Positions 1 to 9,351 of a stretch of 64,000 bases of DNA are shown here, piece after piece. The notes beneath the pieces were generated by a model. That model did no database searches. It was not told where the DNA came from and was given only the letters and a program-made list of their open reading frames with translations. Origin of the DNA: Paracoccus sp. (in: a-proteobacteria) (lineage in GTDB: Bacteria > Pseudomonadota > Alphaproteobacteria > Rhodobacterales > Rhodobacteraceae); contig NZ_JAUVVF010000006.1 in the NCBI RefSeq assembly GCF_030604785.1, positions 35,641-99,640 on the forward strand, in the 5' to 3' direction. Positions within the stretch are counted from its first letter, which is position 1. Every line of letters starts with the position of its first letter. The position numbers and the translations under genes were made by a program.

Positions 1-1
1 G

Positions 2-163
2 CGCGTGCAATACACGATCACCGATGCCGAACTGGTCGACCGAATCGCGCCCGCCCTGCGCGAGGCGTTGGGCGACGTGCGCCCCGCCGCCACGATGGTG
101 GTGGCGGGGCTGATCCGACCCGAGATGAAGGTCGAGATCGAAGTGACGGCGTTTCGCGGATGA
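2..163 (+). CDS. RidA-family protein, C-terminal fragment (partial)
   Basis: Reading frame 2 is open from the window edge to the TGA at 161-163 and encodes about 53 residues ending in VEIEVTAFRG. The segment RPAATMV followed by a hydrophobic strand and a VEIE run is typical of the C-terminus of the RidA/YjgF enamine deaminase fold. The N-terminal part lies outside the window, so catalytic residues cannot be judged. The stop overlaps the hemW start (ATGA), suggesting co-transcription and translational coupling. Family assignment rests on a short motif only. Confidence 0.6.
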   Translation, partial: RVQYTITDAELVDRIAPALREALGDVRPAATMVVAGLIRPEMKVEIEVTAFRG

Positions 164-1323
164 TCGGGCAGGAGGATTGGCGGCATGGCGGCTTCGGGCT
201 TTACGTCCATTGGCCCTTTTGCGCGGCCAAGTGCCCCTATTGCGATTTCAACAGCCATGTCTCGGCCTCGGTCGATCAGGCGCGGTGGGCGCGGGCGCTG
301 GCCTCGGAGATCGCGCGTTTGGCCGAGGAATTGCCGGGCCGGCATCTGGACAGCATCTTCTTCGGCGGCGGCACGCCCTCGCTGATGCTGCCCGAGACCG
401 TCGATCACGTCCTGCGCGCCGCCCGGGCCGCTTGGGGCTTTGCCAACCGCATCGAGATCACGCTGGAGGCCAATCCGACCAGCGTGGAACGCGAGCGCTT
501 TCGCGGCTTCGCCGAGGCGGGCGTGAACCGCGTCTCGATGGGAATACAGGCGCTGAACGATGCCGATCTGCGCGCACTGGGCCGGATGCACGACGTCGCC
601 GAGGCAAGAGCCGCTTTTGACGTGGCGCGCGACGTGTTCGAGCGGGTGAGCTTTGACCTGATCTACGCGCGGCAAGGTCAGGATCGCGCCGCCTGGCGGG
701 CCGAACTGCGCGAGGCATTGGCGATGGCGGCCGACCACCTTTCGCTTTACCAGCTTACGATCGAACCCGGCACCGCCTTCGGCCGCCGCGCCGAGGCCGG
801 GACGCTGCGCGGCCTGCCCGACGACGATCTGTCGGCGGACATGTATCATGACACGCAGGAGATCTGCGCGGCTGCAGGTCTGCCGGGATACGAGATCTCG
901 AACCATGCCGCACCGGGCGGCGAGAGCCGTCACAACCTGATCTATTGGCGCCAGGGTGATTGGGCCGCCGTCGGGCCGGGCGCGCATGGACGGATCACCC
1001 TGCCCCATGGCCGCCACGCGACCGAGGCGCATCTGACGCCGGGCGCCTGGCTCAACGCGGTTGAGACAACGGGCAGCGGCGAGTCCCTGCGCGAGCCGGT
1101 GCCAAGCGACGAACAGGCGACCGAATTGCTGCTGATGGGGCTAAGACTGGCCGAGGGGATCAGCGAAAGCCGCCATGCACATCTGGCGGGCGCGTCGCTT
1201 CGGGCGGATGCGGTGGCGCGATTGCTGGATCTGGGCATGATCGAGCGCACCGGGGACCGTCTGCGTGTAACTGATGCGGGCCGCCCGGTGCTGAACGCGA
1301 TCCTGCGCGAACTGGCGGTCTGA
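160..1323 (+). CDS. hemW: Radical SAM heme chaperone HemW
   Basis: 387 residues, the usual HemW length. The radical SAM cluster motif CxxxCxxC is at residues 21-28 (CAAKCPYC), and a GGGTPSLM-type SAM-binding loop lies near residue 70. The C-terminal third matches the HemN C-terminal domain. HemW proteins were long annotated as oxygen-independent coproporphyrinogen III oxidase, but they bind heme and insert it into respiratory enzymes. The residue after the third cysteine is DF, without the extra cysteine typical of true HemN, which supports HemW. It overlaps the RidA-family stop and is followed after one base by the DUF454 gene. Confidence 0.93.
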   Translation: MIGQEDWRHGGFGLYVHWPFCAAKCPYCDFNSHVSASVDQARWARALASEIARLAEELPGRHLDSIFFGGGTPSLMLPETVDHVLRAARAAWGFANRIEITLEANPTSVERERFRGFAEAGVNRVSMGIQALNDADLRALGRMHDVAEARAAFDVARDVFERVSFDLIYARQGQDRAAWRAELREALAMAADHLSLYQLTIEPGTAFGRRAEAGTLRGLPDDDLSADMYHDTQEICAAAGLPGYEISNHAAPGGESRHNLIYWRQGDWAAVGPGAHGRITLPHGRHATEAHLTPGAWLNAVETTGSGESLREPVPSDEQATELLLMGLRLAEGISESRHAHLAGASLRADAVARLLDLGMIERTGDRLRVTDAGRPVLNAILRELAV

Positions 1324-1324
1324 C

Positions 1325-1678
1325 ATGCGCCGCGTTTGGTTCGTCGTCGGCTGGATCTTCGTCGTGCTGGCGATCATCGGCACGGCGCTGCCGATCGTGC
1401 CGACAGTGCCGTTCCTGCTGGTCGCGGCATGGGCCTTTGCGCGGTCCTCGCCCCGCCTGAAACGGCGCATCCTGCGTCATCCGCGCTATGGCCCCCCCGT
1501 CCGGGCATGGCAGGAACGCGGCGTGGTCGGCCCTTGGGCCAAGGCCTGGGCGATCAGCGCGATGAGCAGCGGCGTGCTTCTGTCGTGGTGGCTGAACCTG
1601 CCCAAGGAAGCCGTGGCCATTCAGACTGTCGTCTGCCTGCTGGTCGCGCTGTTCCTTCTGACGCGGCCTTCCCGCTAG
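1325..1678 (+). CDS. DUF454 (YbaN-like) inner-membrane protein
   Basis: 117 residues. Two hydrophobic segments are visible at about residues 5-37 and 88-113, separated by a conserved basic loop (FARSSPRLKRR, then HPRYGPPVRAW) that is the DUF454/YbaN signature. The biochemical role of the family is unknown. The start lies one base after the hemW stop, so it is probably cotranscribed with hemW. A small CTGC-TTCG-GCAG stem-loop follows the stop but has no U-tract. Confidence 0.85.
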   Translation: MRRVWFVVGWIFVVLAIIGTALPIVPTVPFLLVAAWAFARSSPRLKRRILRHPRYGPPVRAWQERGVVGPWAKAWAISAMSSGVLLSWWLNLPKEAVAIQTVVCLLVALFLLTRPSR

Positions 1679-1717
1679 ATACGGTGTCTGCTTCGGCAGG
1701 AACCACAGGATAGGGTA

Positions 1718-2623
1718 TCAGTGACCGCCCAGAAGCTGGCAGAGCTTGTCCAGCTGATCGAGGTCCTTGTAGGTGATCACCACCTGCCCGCCATCGATGC
1801 CCGCGTGGCGGATCTGAACGCGCATGCGGAGATTGGCCGACAGATCGTCTTCGAGCGCGCGTGTGTCGCTGTCGCTTGTCTCGGCGGCAGCACCCTTCCG
1901 GGGACGCGCAGCATCAGGATTATCGCCTTGCGCGAGTTTGCGGACCATGTCTTCGGTTTCGCGCACCGAGAGACCCTTTTCGATCACCTTGCGGGCCAGT
2001 TGTTCAGGGTTTGCTGACGTGACGAGCGCGCGGGCATGCCCGGCCGTCAGACGCCCTTCCTTGACCAGCTCCTGAACGGGCTGCGGCAGGTTCAGCAGGC
2101 GCAGGAGGTTCGCAATATGACTGCGGCTCTTGTTCAGGGCCTCGGCCAAACGCTCTTGGGTGTGGCCGAAGCGCTCCATCAATTGCTTGAAGGACGCGGC
2201 TTCCTCGATCGCGTTGAGGTCGGCGCGCTGGATGTTCTCGATGATGGCGACTTCCAGCATCTCGGTGTCCGAGAAGTCGCGGATGATGACCGGCAGTTCG
2301 TGAAGCTGCGCCATCTGCGCGGCGCGCCAGCGCCGCTCGCCTGCCACGATCTCGTAGAGATCCTTGTCGCGCGGATGCGGCCGGACGATGAGCGGTTGCA
2401 GGACGCCCCTGCTGCGGAGCGAGGCCGCCAGTTCGTTCAGCGCCTCGGGGTCGAAACTGCGGCGCGGCTGGTTCGGGTTCGCGGTGATCTGCTCGATCGG
2501 CAGCGTGGCGCGATCGCGGGCCGGGCGATTTGCGGCCGGTTCGTCGGCCACAGAGATATCGGCCATAAGGGCGGAAAGGCCACGGCCCAGACCCCGCTTG
2601 ATGGATTTGGGATCGGACATCAT
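1718..2623 (-). CDS. parB: Chromosome partitioning protein ParB
   Basis: 301 residues. It begins with the typical KRGLGRGLSALM leader that stimulates the ParA ATPase. It continues with the ParB N-terminal CTP-binding region (NPNQPRR near residue 50, GERRWRA near residue 97, ENIQR near 130), a helix-turn-helix at about 150-180 that reads parS, and a C-terminal dimerisation region. ParB loads at parS, clamps DNA using CTP and spreads to segregate the origin. Its ATG overlaps the parA stop by 4 bases. Two matching parS sites lie upstream in rsmG and mnmG. Confidence 0.96.
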   Translation of the reverse strand: MMSDPKSIKRGLGRGLSALMADISVADEPAANRPARDRATLPIEQITANPNQPRRSFDPEALNELAASLRSRGVLQPLIVRPHPRDKDLYEIVAGERRWRAAQMAQLHELPVIIRDFSDTEMLEVAIIENIQRADLNAIEEAASFKQLMERFGHTQERLAEALNKSRSHIANLLRLLNLPQPVQELVKEGRLTAGHARALVTSANPEQLARKVIEKGLSVRETEDMVRKLAQGDNPDAARPRKGAAAETSDSDTRALEDDLSANLRMRVQIRHAGIDGGQVVITYKDLDQLDKLCQLLGGH

Positions 2624-3402
2624 GCAATCTCCGGCAGTTTGAGACGGGCGGCGAATTCGGCCGCAAGCTGGCGATAGGCAATGCTGCCCTTGGACAGCGG
2701 ATCGTAATGGAGAACCGGCATGGCGTGGGACGGAGATTCCGACACGCGCACGTTTCGCGGGATCACGGTGGTATAGACAAGCTCGCCCAAGGTCGCGCGC
2801 GCATCGGCTTCGACCTGTTGCGACAGGTTGTTCCGGTTGTCCGACATGGTGAGCACGACGCCGTTGATCCGCAGCGCCGGATTGGCGCTGGCGCGGACTT
2901 CGCGCACTGTCGTCAGAAGCTGCGAGAGACCCTCGAGAGCATAGAATTCGGCTTGCAGCGGAACGAGGACCGCATGGGCGGCGACCATTGCGTTGACGGT
3001 CAGCAGACCAAGCGCAGGCGGACAGTCGATCAGGATGATCGCGTCGCTTGGGGCGCCGTTGAGAGCCTGAGGCAGAAGCCGTAGACGGTCGCTGCGCTGC
3101 GACAGCTGCGCATCGGCCGATGACAGGTCCGAGGTCGCGGGAACGATGGAGAGGCGCGGAAATGCGGTCTTGCAGAGACCGGCCTCGAGCGTCACGTCGC
3201 CGGTGAGCAAGTCGAAGGAGGACCGGTCGCGTTGCTCTAGTTCGATGCCCAGGCCGGTCGAGGCATTGCCTTGCGGATCCAGGTCGATGAGGATGACCTC
3301 ATGCCCCATCTCCGACAAGGCGGCGCCCAGATTGATGGCAGTCGTGGTTTTGCCGACCCCGCCCTTCTGGTTTGCGATCGCCACGATGTGAGCATCAGGC
3401 AT
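2620..3402 (-). CDS. parA: Chromosome partitioning ATPase ParA
   Basis: 260 residues. The deviant Walker A motif KGGVGKTT is at residues 13-20, followed by an LIDLDPQGNAS switch and a later LIDCPPALG box, all diagnostic of the ParA/Soj family. It acts on the nucleoid, forming the ATP-dependent gradient that moves ParB-parS complexes to the poles. The start overlaps the 3' end of rsmG by 8 bases and the stop overlaps parB by 4, so rsmG-parA-parB should be one transcript. Confidence 0.97.
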   Translation of the reverse strand: MPDAHIVAIANQKGGVGKTTTAINLGAALSEMGHEVILIDLDPQGNASTGLGIELEQRDRSSFDLLTGDVTLEAGLCKTAFPRLSIVPATSDLSSADAQLSQRSDRLRLLPQALNGAPSDAIILIDCPPALGLLTVNAMVAAHAVLVPLQAEFYALEGLSQLLTTVREVRASANPALRINGVVLTMSDNRNNLSQQVEADARATLGELVYTTVIPRNVRVSESPSHAMPVLHYDPLSKGSIAYRQLAAEFAARLKLPEIA

Positions 3403-3985
3403 GGGCGATGTCCCTCACGTTGAGAATGGCTGCTTCGGGGTCCGTCTTACTGGTAAAGGCTTCGTAGCGGAAATGCCAGTGCTTCGCGGCCTCGTCAGCC
3501 TCTTGTTGCCACCTGCGACCCTTCAGAAGCCACGCTTCGCCTTGGGGTGCGAGGTGGCGCTGCAGAAAGGGCAAAAGCTTGTCGAGAGGAGCAAGTGCGC
3601 GTGCCGACAGATAATCGGCATTCTGAGGCGACAGATCCTCAATACGGCACGCATGGACCGTCACCTTGGGCAGTGACAACTCGCGGATGACCGAGCGCAA
3701 GAATGCACATTTGCGCGAGTCACTTTCGACGAGGGAAACCCTCAGATCGCGATCTGCCCAAGCGGCTGCAAGAACGATACCGGGAAGGCCACCCCCGCTG
3801 CCGATATCCAACCAGTGGCCTTGTGGTTGCTCGACAAGTTCGGTCAATTGAAGGCAGTCAGCAAGGTGGCGCTGCTGTAGATCGTCCAGAGTGGACGGCG
3901 CCACAAGGTTGATCGCTGGATTCCATTTTCGGAGAAGCGCGCTGTAGATTTCGAGCCGTTCGCCTGTTTCACGTGAAACACTCAT
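3395..3985 (-). CDS. rsmG: 16S rRNA (guanine527-N7)-methyltransferase RsmG
   Basis: 196 residues. The SAM-binding loop [12 protein letters not shown] is at residues 59-70, and the [10 protein letters not shown] motif follows, as in RsmG/GidB. It methylates G527 in the 530 loop of 16S rRNA; loss in other bacteria gives low-level streptomycin resistance. The first codons (MSVSRET) are written by a perfect 16-bp parS site, so the N-terminal sequence is constrained by chromosome segregation. It overlaps mnmG by 4 bases. Confidence 0.96.
   Translation of the reverse strand: MSVSRETGERLEIYSALLRKWNPAINLVAPSTLDDLQQRHLADCLQLTELVEQPQGHWLDIGSGGGLPGIVLAAAWADRDLRVSLVESDSRKCAFLRSVIRELSLPKVTVHACRIEDLSPQNADYLSARALAPLDKLLPFLQRHLAPQGEAWLLKGRRWQQEADEAAKHWHFRYEAFTSKTDPEAAILNVRDIAHA
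3965..3980. promoter_or_regulatory. parS: parS centromere site 1 (inside rsmG)
   Basis: TGTTTCACGTGAAACA is a perfect 16-bp palindrome identical to the canonical ParB-binding site. It lies within codons 3-7 of rsmG, 1 to 2 kb from parAB and about 5.2 kb from the perfect DnaA box in the putative origin. Confidence 0.96.
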
Positions 3986-5856
3986 GCGCTCCGCGCCTTG
4001 ACCGAGCGCTTGGCGGCGAGCAGCAGGACCGACAGCGCCGCTGGGGTCATGCCTTCGATTGCCGAAGCCTGCGCGAGTGTCGCTGGCCGCTGGTCTGACA
4101 ACTTACGCGCCAGTTCCCCAGACAAGCTTCCAATGGTTGCATAGTCAAGCTCGGCCGGCAGGACGATCCCTTCATTCTGCCGAAGCGCCTCGATGTCGCG
4201 CTGCTGACGGTCCGTATATTGAGCATACATGGCGTCATTCCGCAATTGCTGCCATGTATCCGCGCCAATTTTCGGCAGGCCAGGGCAGAGCTGGTAGATC
4301 GTCGAAACATCCAGATCCTCCGAGCCCAGCAGCGTGAAAATCGAGCGGCGCTGTCCGTCCTGACGCTTCTCGATTCCGGCCTTTGAAAGTTCGTTCGGGC
4401 TGAACAGTGCAGCTTCAAGCGCGGCACGCGCGGAATCATAGCCTGATTGTCGTTCCTTGAAGGCCCGCTCCCTCTCGGCCGACACACATCCGATCTGGAT
4501 CGCCTTGGGCGTAAGGCGTTGATCTGCGTTATCAGCACGAAGGGAAAGCCTGAACTCGGCGCGCGAGGTGAACATGCGATACGGTTCGGTTACGCCCTTG
4601 GTGACCAGATCATCCACCATGACGCCGATATAGCTGTCGGAGCGGCTGAACAAGACAGGGTCTGCCTGCCCTAAGGCTTCCCGCGCTGCGTTTAGGCCAG
4701 CGACGAGTCCTTGGGCTGCGGCTTCTTCATAACCTGTCGTTCCGTTGATCTGACCGGCGAGAAACAAGCCGGAGGCCGCCTTGACCGCCAAGCGGTGATC
4801 GAGGGCCCGCGGGTCCACATAGCTGTATTCCACCGCGTAACCCGGCTGAACAATCTCGGCCGCTTCCAGACCGCGGATTGAACGGACATAGGCGAGTTGG
4901 ACGTCCTCGGGCAGCGAAGTGGAGATCCCGTTCGGATAGACAAGCGGCGAATCGATCCCCTCAGGTTCAAGAAAGACCTGGTGGGACTCCTTGTGCGCGA
5001 AGCGCGTCACCTTATCCTCGATCGAGGGACAATACCGAGGCCCCCGACCTGAGATATGCCCGCCATACATGGCAGAACGCCCGATATTCTCGCTGATGAT
5101 GCGATGCGTTTCGGGATTGGTGTGAGTGATCGCGCAAGCGATCTGTGGCGCCTCCGGAGCTATGCTCAGGTACGAGAACAGCGACGGTTTATCGTCACCC
5201 GGCTGCTGCTCAAGCGCGTCCCAATCAATACTGTCGCGCAACAATCTGGGCGGAGTACCTGTCTTCAGGCGTCCAAGCGGCAGATTGAACTGGCGAAGGG
5301 AGTCAGCAAGCGGATTGGACGCCGCATCACCCCACCGGCCGGCGACACGGCTTTGATCCCCGATATGGATCCGGCCCTCAAGGAAGGTTCCGGTCGTCAA
5401 AATCGTAGCGCCGGACAGGACTTCGCCGAGGTTCGCCAAACGAACGCCGATCACACGCCGACCTTCGGTGAACAGGGCGACAACCTCGTCCAGGACCAGT
5501 TCCAAACCCCGACACTCTGCCAGCTCACTAGCTGCGTGGCGCTGATACAGTGCGCGATCCATCTGCGCCCGCGGACCTTGAACCGCAGGCCCCTTGCTGC
5601 GATTGAGCAACCTGAACTGGATTCCGGACTTGTCCGCGATCCTGCCCATCACACCATCGAACGCATCGATCTCACGGACCAGATGGCCCTTCCCGAGGCC
5701 GCCGATAGCCGGGTTACAGGACAGCGTTCCCACATCTTCAGCGCGCATCGTCACCAGCGCGACACTCGCGCCAAGCCGCGCTGCAGCCGTTGCGGCCTCA
5801 AGGCCAGCATGGCCGGCGCCAACGACGACGACATCATAGTGTTTCACGTGGAACAC
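3982..5856 (-). CDS. mnmG: tRNA uridine-5-carboxymethylaminomethyl modification enzyme MnmG
   Basis: 624 residues, full length for MnmG/GidA. The N-terminal FAD-binding motif [12 protein letters not shown] is at residues 11-22, followed by [11 protein letters not shown] and [11 protein letters not shown], which are family signatures. With MnmE it installs cmnm5 or nm5 groups on wobble uridine 34 of tRNAs, using FAD and methylenetetrahydrofolate. The start MFHVKH is encoded by a parS variant. It is flanked by mnmE (2-base gap) and rsmG (4-base overlap), so both enzyme subunits are in one operon. Confidence 0.97.
   Translation of the reverse strand: MFHVKHYDVVVVGAGHAGLEAATAAARLGASVALVTMRAEDVGTLSCNPAIGGLGKGHLVREIDAFDGVMGRIADKSGIQFRLLNRSKGPAVQGPRAQMDRALYQRHAASELAECRGLELVLDEVVALFTEGRRVIGVRLANLGEVLSGATILTTGTFLEGRIHIGDQSRVAGRWGDAASNPLADSLRQFNLPLGRLKTGTPPRLLRDSIDWDALEQQPGDDKPSLFSYLSIAPEAPQIACAITHTNPETHRIISENIGRSAMYGGHISGRGPRYCPSIEDKVTRFAHKESHQVFLEPEGIDSPLVYPNGISTSLPEDVQLAYVRSIRGLEAAEIVQPGYAVEYSYVDPRALDHRLAVKAASGLFLAGQINGTTGYEEAAAQGLVAGLNAAREALGQADPVLFSRSDSYIGVMVDDLVTKGVTEPYRMFTSRAEFRLSLRADNADQRLTPKAIQIGCVSAERERAFKERQSGYDSARAALEAALFSPNELSKAGIEKRQDGQRRSIFTLLGSEDLDVSTIYQLCPGLPKIGADTWQQLRNDAMYAQYTDRQQRDIEALRQNEGIVLPAELDYATIGSLSGELARKLSDQRPATLAQASAIEGMTPAALSVLLLAAKRSVKARSA
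5840..5855. promoter_or_regulatory. parS: parS centromere site 2 (inside the mnmG start)
   Basis: TGTTTCACGTGGAACA fits the degenerate parS consensus TGTTNCACGTGNAACA, with one arm base differing from perfect symmetry. It encodes FHVKH directly after the mnmG start codon. Its centre is about 1.9 kb from site 1. Confidence 0.9.
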
Positions 5857-5858
5857 TC

Positions 5859-7124
5859 CTACTTCCCGATACAGAACGAGGCGAAGATGACATCTAGATA
5901 GTCCTCCGACCCGATTCGTCCAAGCAAACGATCAAGTGATGCGGCAGCCGCGCGTATGTGCTCTGCGGCCAATTCGGCAGGCTGCCCGGCGACAGAGTTC
6001 AGAGAATCGACAGCAAGCGCAATCTCCTGCCTCTGCCTGTCATGGCTGATCACGCCGGCCTGACTGACCCTTTGTCGCAGCCGGTCCGACAGCTCCGCCA
6101 ACAGATCGTCCAGCCCATCTCCGGCTGCAGCGGAAATCATCAGCCCCGTTCCGCCGACAGAGAGATCGGCCTTGCTACGGACCAGCAGGTCGCCCTCCTG
6201 CCAAAGATCGTCAACCCTTCCGCCATCCGGGGACAGGTGGATGCGAAGATCCGCCAGACGCGCGCGATCTCGGGCTAGTCCGATTCCCATGGCTTCGATC
6301 GCGTCGCCTGCTTCCCTGAGGCCCGCAGTATCGAGGAAGGTCACCGCCAGACCATTCAGATCGTACCGCATCTCGATCACATCGCGGGTCGTTCCGGCAA
6401 TCTCCGAAACGAGGGCCACGGTGCGATCGGCGAGCCGGTTCATCAAGGTCGACTTGCCGGCATTGGGCGGCCCGATGATTGCCACCTCAAAGCCCAACCG
6501 GACTCGCTCGGCGGCCTGAAACCCTGCCAGCTCGCGCTGCAGCTCGACGATCAGCTGCCCGACCAGATCAAAGACTTCCGCCGGAACGTCGTCGGGAACA
6601 TCCTCGTCGGCAAAATCAACGCTGGCCTCGATCAAGGCCCCTGCCCTGATCAGCTTCTCGCGCCAACCGACGGCGCGCTGCGCGAGTTCACCGCTCGCGG
6701 TCCGCATGGCGAGCTGGCGTTGCGCCTCGGTCTCGGCGGCCAGCAGATCGCCCAGACCTTCGACCTCGACCAGGTCCATCCGGCCGTTGAGCAAGGCGCG
6801 GCGTGAAAATTCACCGGCCTCAGCCAAGCGGGCGCCACCGCGCTCCAGGGCGCGAGCCACCCGACGCACCACGACCGGAGCGCCGTGCAGATGCAGTTCG
6901 ACACATTCCTCGCCGGTGAAGCTGGCCTTCTCGTCGAAACGGATCAGCATGGCCTGATCCAGAACCTCGCCATCCTCGACCAGGCGGCGCAGGTAAGTAC
7001 GCCTCGCCTCGGGCAAGGCACCGCCAAGACGCTCGGCAAGCTGCCGCGCGCCGTTTCCGCTGATCCTTACAATGGAAACGCCACCCCGCCCGGGCGGAGT
7101 GGCTTCGGCATAGATCAGGTCCAT
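5859..7124 (-). CDS. mnmE: tRNA modification GTPase MnmE
   Basis: 421 residues. The N-terminal folate-binding domain carries [12 protein letters not shown], a helical domain follows, and the inserted GTPase domain has its P-loop (GPPNAGKST) at residues 218-226 and a DTAG switch. The protein ends in the diagnostic CIGK, whose cysteine is needed for tRNA modification. It is about 30 residues shorter than the E. coli protein, a common alphaproteobacterial size. It partners MnmG, encoded immediately downstream. Confidence 0.96.
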   Translation of the reverse strand: MDLIYAEATPPGRGGVSIVRISGNGARQLAERLGGALPEARRTYLRRLVEDGEVLDQAMLIRFDEKASFTGEECVELHLHGAPVVVRRVARALERGGARLAEAGEFSRRALLNGRMDLVEVEGLGDLLAAETEAQRQLAMRTASGELAQRAVGWREKLIRAGALIEASVDFADEDVPDDVPAEVFDLVGQLIVELQRELAGFQAAERVRLGFEVAIIGPPNAGKSTLMNRLADRTVALVSEIAGTTRDVIEMRYDLNGLAVTFLDTAGLREAGDAIEAMGIGLARDRARLADLRIHLSPDGGRVDDLWQEGDLLVRSKADLSVGGTGLMISAAAGDGLDDLLAELSDRLRQRVSQAGVISHDRQRQEIALAVDSLNSVAGQPAELAAEHIRAAAASLDRLLGRIGSEDYLDVIFASFCIGK

Positions 7125-7134
7125 TCCAGCCCCG

Positions 7135-8406
7135 TCAGGCGTTCATCGAATCGAAGAATTCACCATTACTCTTCGTCTGCTTCAACTTCGAAATCAGGAA
7201 CTCGATCGCATCCGTCGTCCCCATCGGGTTCAGGATCCGCCGCAGCAGATAGGTCTTCTGCAGGTCCTTCGCATCGACCAGCAATTCTTCCTTCCGCGTG
7301 CCCGATTTCAGGATATCCATGGCCGGGAAAACGCGCTTGTCGGCGACCTTGCGGTCCAGAACGATCTCGCTGTTGCCGGTGCCCTTGAATTCTTCAAAGA
7401 TCACCTCGTCCATCCGCGATCCGGTGTCGATCAGCGCGGTCGCGATGATGGTCAGGCTGCCGCCTTCCTCGATGTTCCGCGCCGCACCAAAGAATCGCTT
7501 GGGCCGCTGCAACGCATTCGCGTCCACGCCACCCGTCAGAACCTTGCCCGAGCTGGGAACCACGGTGTTGAACGCCCTACCAAGTCTTGTGATCGAATCG
7601 AGCAAAATCACAACATCTCGTTTATGCTCGACCAGACGCTTGGCCTTCTCGATCACCATCTCGGACACGGCGACGTGGCGGCTGGCCGGTTCGTCAAAGG
7701 TCGACGAGACGACCTCGCCCTTGACCGAACGCTGCATGTCGGTGACTTCCTCGGGCCGCTCGTCGATCAGCAGCACGATCAGGTAGCATTCCGGGTGATT
7801 GCGCTCGATCGAATGCGCGATGTTCTGCAGCAGCACCGTCTTGCCGGTGCGCGGAGGCGCCACGATCAGCGAACGCTGCCCCTTCCCGATCGGCGCCACC
7901 AGGTCGATGATCCGGGCGCTGCGATCCTTGATGGTCGGATCCTCGATCTCCATCTTCAGCCGCTCGTCGGGGTAAAGCGGCGTCAGGTTGTCAAAGGCCA
8001 CCTTGTGACGCGCCTTCTCGGGATCCTCGAAATTGATCCGCTCGACCTTGGTCAGCGCGAAATAGCGCTCGTTCTCGCCCGGCGCGCGGATCACGCCTTC
8101 GACCGTGTCGCCGGTGCGCAGCGAATGCTGCCGGATCATGTCGGGGCTGACATAGATGTCGTCCGGGCCCGGCAGATAGTTCGCCTCGGTCGAGCGCAGG
8201 AACCCGAAACCGTCCTGGACGACCTCCAGCACGCCCTCGCCGCCGATTTCCCAGCCTTCCTCGGCATGCTCCTTCAGGATCGAGAACATCATCTCGCCCT
8301 TGCGCATGGTCGAGGCGTTCTCGATCTCCCATTCCTCGGCCATCGACAGCAGATCGGCCGGGCTCTTGGCCTTGAGGTCGGACAGGTTGAGGCGTTCTTC
8401 GGTCAT
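7135..8406 (-). CDS. rho: Transcription termination factor Rho
   Basis: 423 residues from the chosen start ([12 protein letters not shown]), the normal Rho length. The ORF track extends 40 codons further, but that extension looks unlike Rho. The cold-shock-like RNA-binding site includes GFGFLR at residues 66-71, and the Walker A motif APPRTGKT is at 183-190. Q-loop and R-loop regions follow. Rho is a hexameric ATP-driven RNA translocase that ends untranslated transcripts. A 129-base gap separates it from hemJ, leaving room for a leader. Confidence 0.96.
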   Translation of the reverse strand: MTEERLNLSDLKAKSPADLLSMAEEWEIENASTMRKGEMMFSILKEHAEEGWEIGGEGVLEVVQDGFGFLRSTEANYLPGPDDIYVSPDMIRQHSLRTGDTVEGVIRAPGENERYFALTKVERINFEDPEKARHKVAFDNLTPLYPDERLKMEIEDPTIKDRSARIIDLVAPIGKGQRSLIVAPPRTGKTVLLQNIAHSIERNHPECYLIVLLIDERPEEVTDMQRSVKGEVVSSTFDEPASRHVAVSEMVIEKAKRLVEHKRDVVILLDSITRLGRAFNTVVPSSGKVLTGGVDANALQRPKRFFGAARNIEEGGSLTIIATALIDTGSRMDEVIFEEFKGTGNSEIVLDRKVADKRVFPAMDILKSGTRKEELLVDAKDLQKTYLLRRILNPMGTTDAIEFLISKLKQTKSNGEFFDSMNA

Positions 8407-8535
8407 GCGGCTGCAATCTTTCGCTGGCGCAGGCTCATGCCGCGCAAGGATGATGATCGTCGGAGAATCCCGCACCGGACGGCCGGGTTTGAGGCGGCAC
8501 ATACGCGCCATCCCCGCCCGAGTCAATCTTGGGCA

Positions 8536-8982
8536 TCAGAACTTGATGATCACGGCACTCACGATCGCCACCATCAGCAGCGTCGGAACCTCGTTCATCA
8601 TCCGGTAATGGCGCCCCTTCTTCGCCGCGCCCGCCTTCAGGCGCCGCGTCTCGCGCACGCACCAGATGTGAAACGCCGTCATGCCCAGAACGCCGGCCGC
8701 CTTGACCCAAGGCCAGGCGAAGTCCCAGCCGACGATCCCCGGAACAGAAACCAGCGTCAGCCCGCTCAGCCATGTGGCGATCATCGCGGGACGCATGATC
8801 AGCCGCATCAGTTTGTCTTCCATGATCAGAAGGCTCGCCACCGGCTCGGCCTGACCGGCATGGCGTTCCGAATGATAGACGAAAAGCCGGGGCAGATAGA
8901 ACAGTGCCGCCATCCAGGCGATCACGGACATCACGTGAAACGCCTTCACGTAGGGATAGGTCAGCACAAGCCAGTCGAGCAT
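8536..8982 (-). CDS. hemJ: Protoporphyrinogen IX oxidase HemJ
   Basis: 148 residues from the ATG at 8982, chosen because AAAGAGG stands about 6 bases upstream; the track's GTG start at 9003 has no such site. It is a four-helix membrane protein with the conserved histidine in KAFHVMSVIAWMA and the LYLPRLFVYH-type motif (here FYLPRLFVYH), both HemJ signatures. The family converts protoporphyrinogen IX to protoporphyrin IX in most alphaproteobacteria. It is the gene nearest the putative origin on the left arm; hemE, which neighbours the origin in Caulobacter, is absent here. Confidence 0.9.
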   Translation of the reverse strand: MLDWLVLTYPYVKAFHVMSVIAWMAALFYLPRLFVYHSERHAGQAEPVASLLIMEDKLMRLIMRPAMIATWLSGLTLVSVPGIVGWDFAWPWVKAAGVLGMTAFHIWCVRETRRLKAGAAKKGRHYRMMNEVPTLLMVAIVSAVIIKF

Positions 8983-9166
8983 CAGAGCCTCTTTCTTCTT
9001 CACTTAAATATAAGAAGGAAAGAAAAGGATGTTGTAGATGTAGGCCCTGTGCATAGCGGGATTGCGGCAAAAGGCCCACGAAAATCCCCAGATCCACCTG
9101 ATGTGGACAGCCCTTGCCAACGGCCGCCTTCTAGCAAAAAGATCTTTATATTTCAATAACCAATCC

Positions 9167-9175
9167 TGTGGATAA
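9167..9175 (-). promoter_or_regulatory. DnaA box, perfect consensus
   Basis: TGTGGATAA is the reverse complement of TTATCCACA, the consensus high-affinity DnaA site. It follows the AT-rich stretch TCTTTATATTTCAATAA. A second site at 9246-9254 (TGTGGATCG) differs by one base from the TGATCCACA form used in Caulobacter. Confidence 0.8.
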
Positions 9176-9284
9176 GTTCGGGGATATTTTCCGGGGCGCC
9201 GGCCTGTCCACAGTTCGGCACGATCACCGTCCCGGGATGTCCACCTGTGGATCGCACGCAGCCGTTCCTGATTTGTCCGGGGCG

Positions 9285-9351
9285 GAATCCAGGCCCCTCG
9301 GCATCCGACCCGATTCCTGCCCATGATTCGACCCGATTCCCGCTCAGATTC
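9285..9351. repeat. Cluster of five GANTC (CcrM-type) sites with a 12-bp direct repeat
   Basis: GANTC occurs at 9285, 9312, 9325, 9335 and 9347. Two of the sites sit in a direct repeat, CGACCCGATTCC, at 9306-9317 and 9329-9340 (23 bp apart). GANTC is the target of the cell-cycle methyltransferase CcrM, and its hemimethylation reports replication passage. A ccrM gene is not in the window. Confidence 0.8.

Noticed and set aside
8407-8526. 40-residue N-terminal extension of Rho
   Set aside because: No similarity to Rho; [12 protein letters not shown] at 8406 is the family start.
8931-8941. TCACGTGAAAC in hemJ and TCACGTGAAA at 13166 as further parS sites
   Set aside because: Only one arm and the core match; the left arm is lost in both, so ParB binding is unlikely to be specific.
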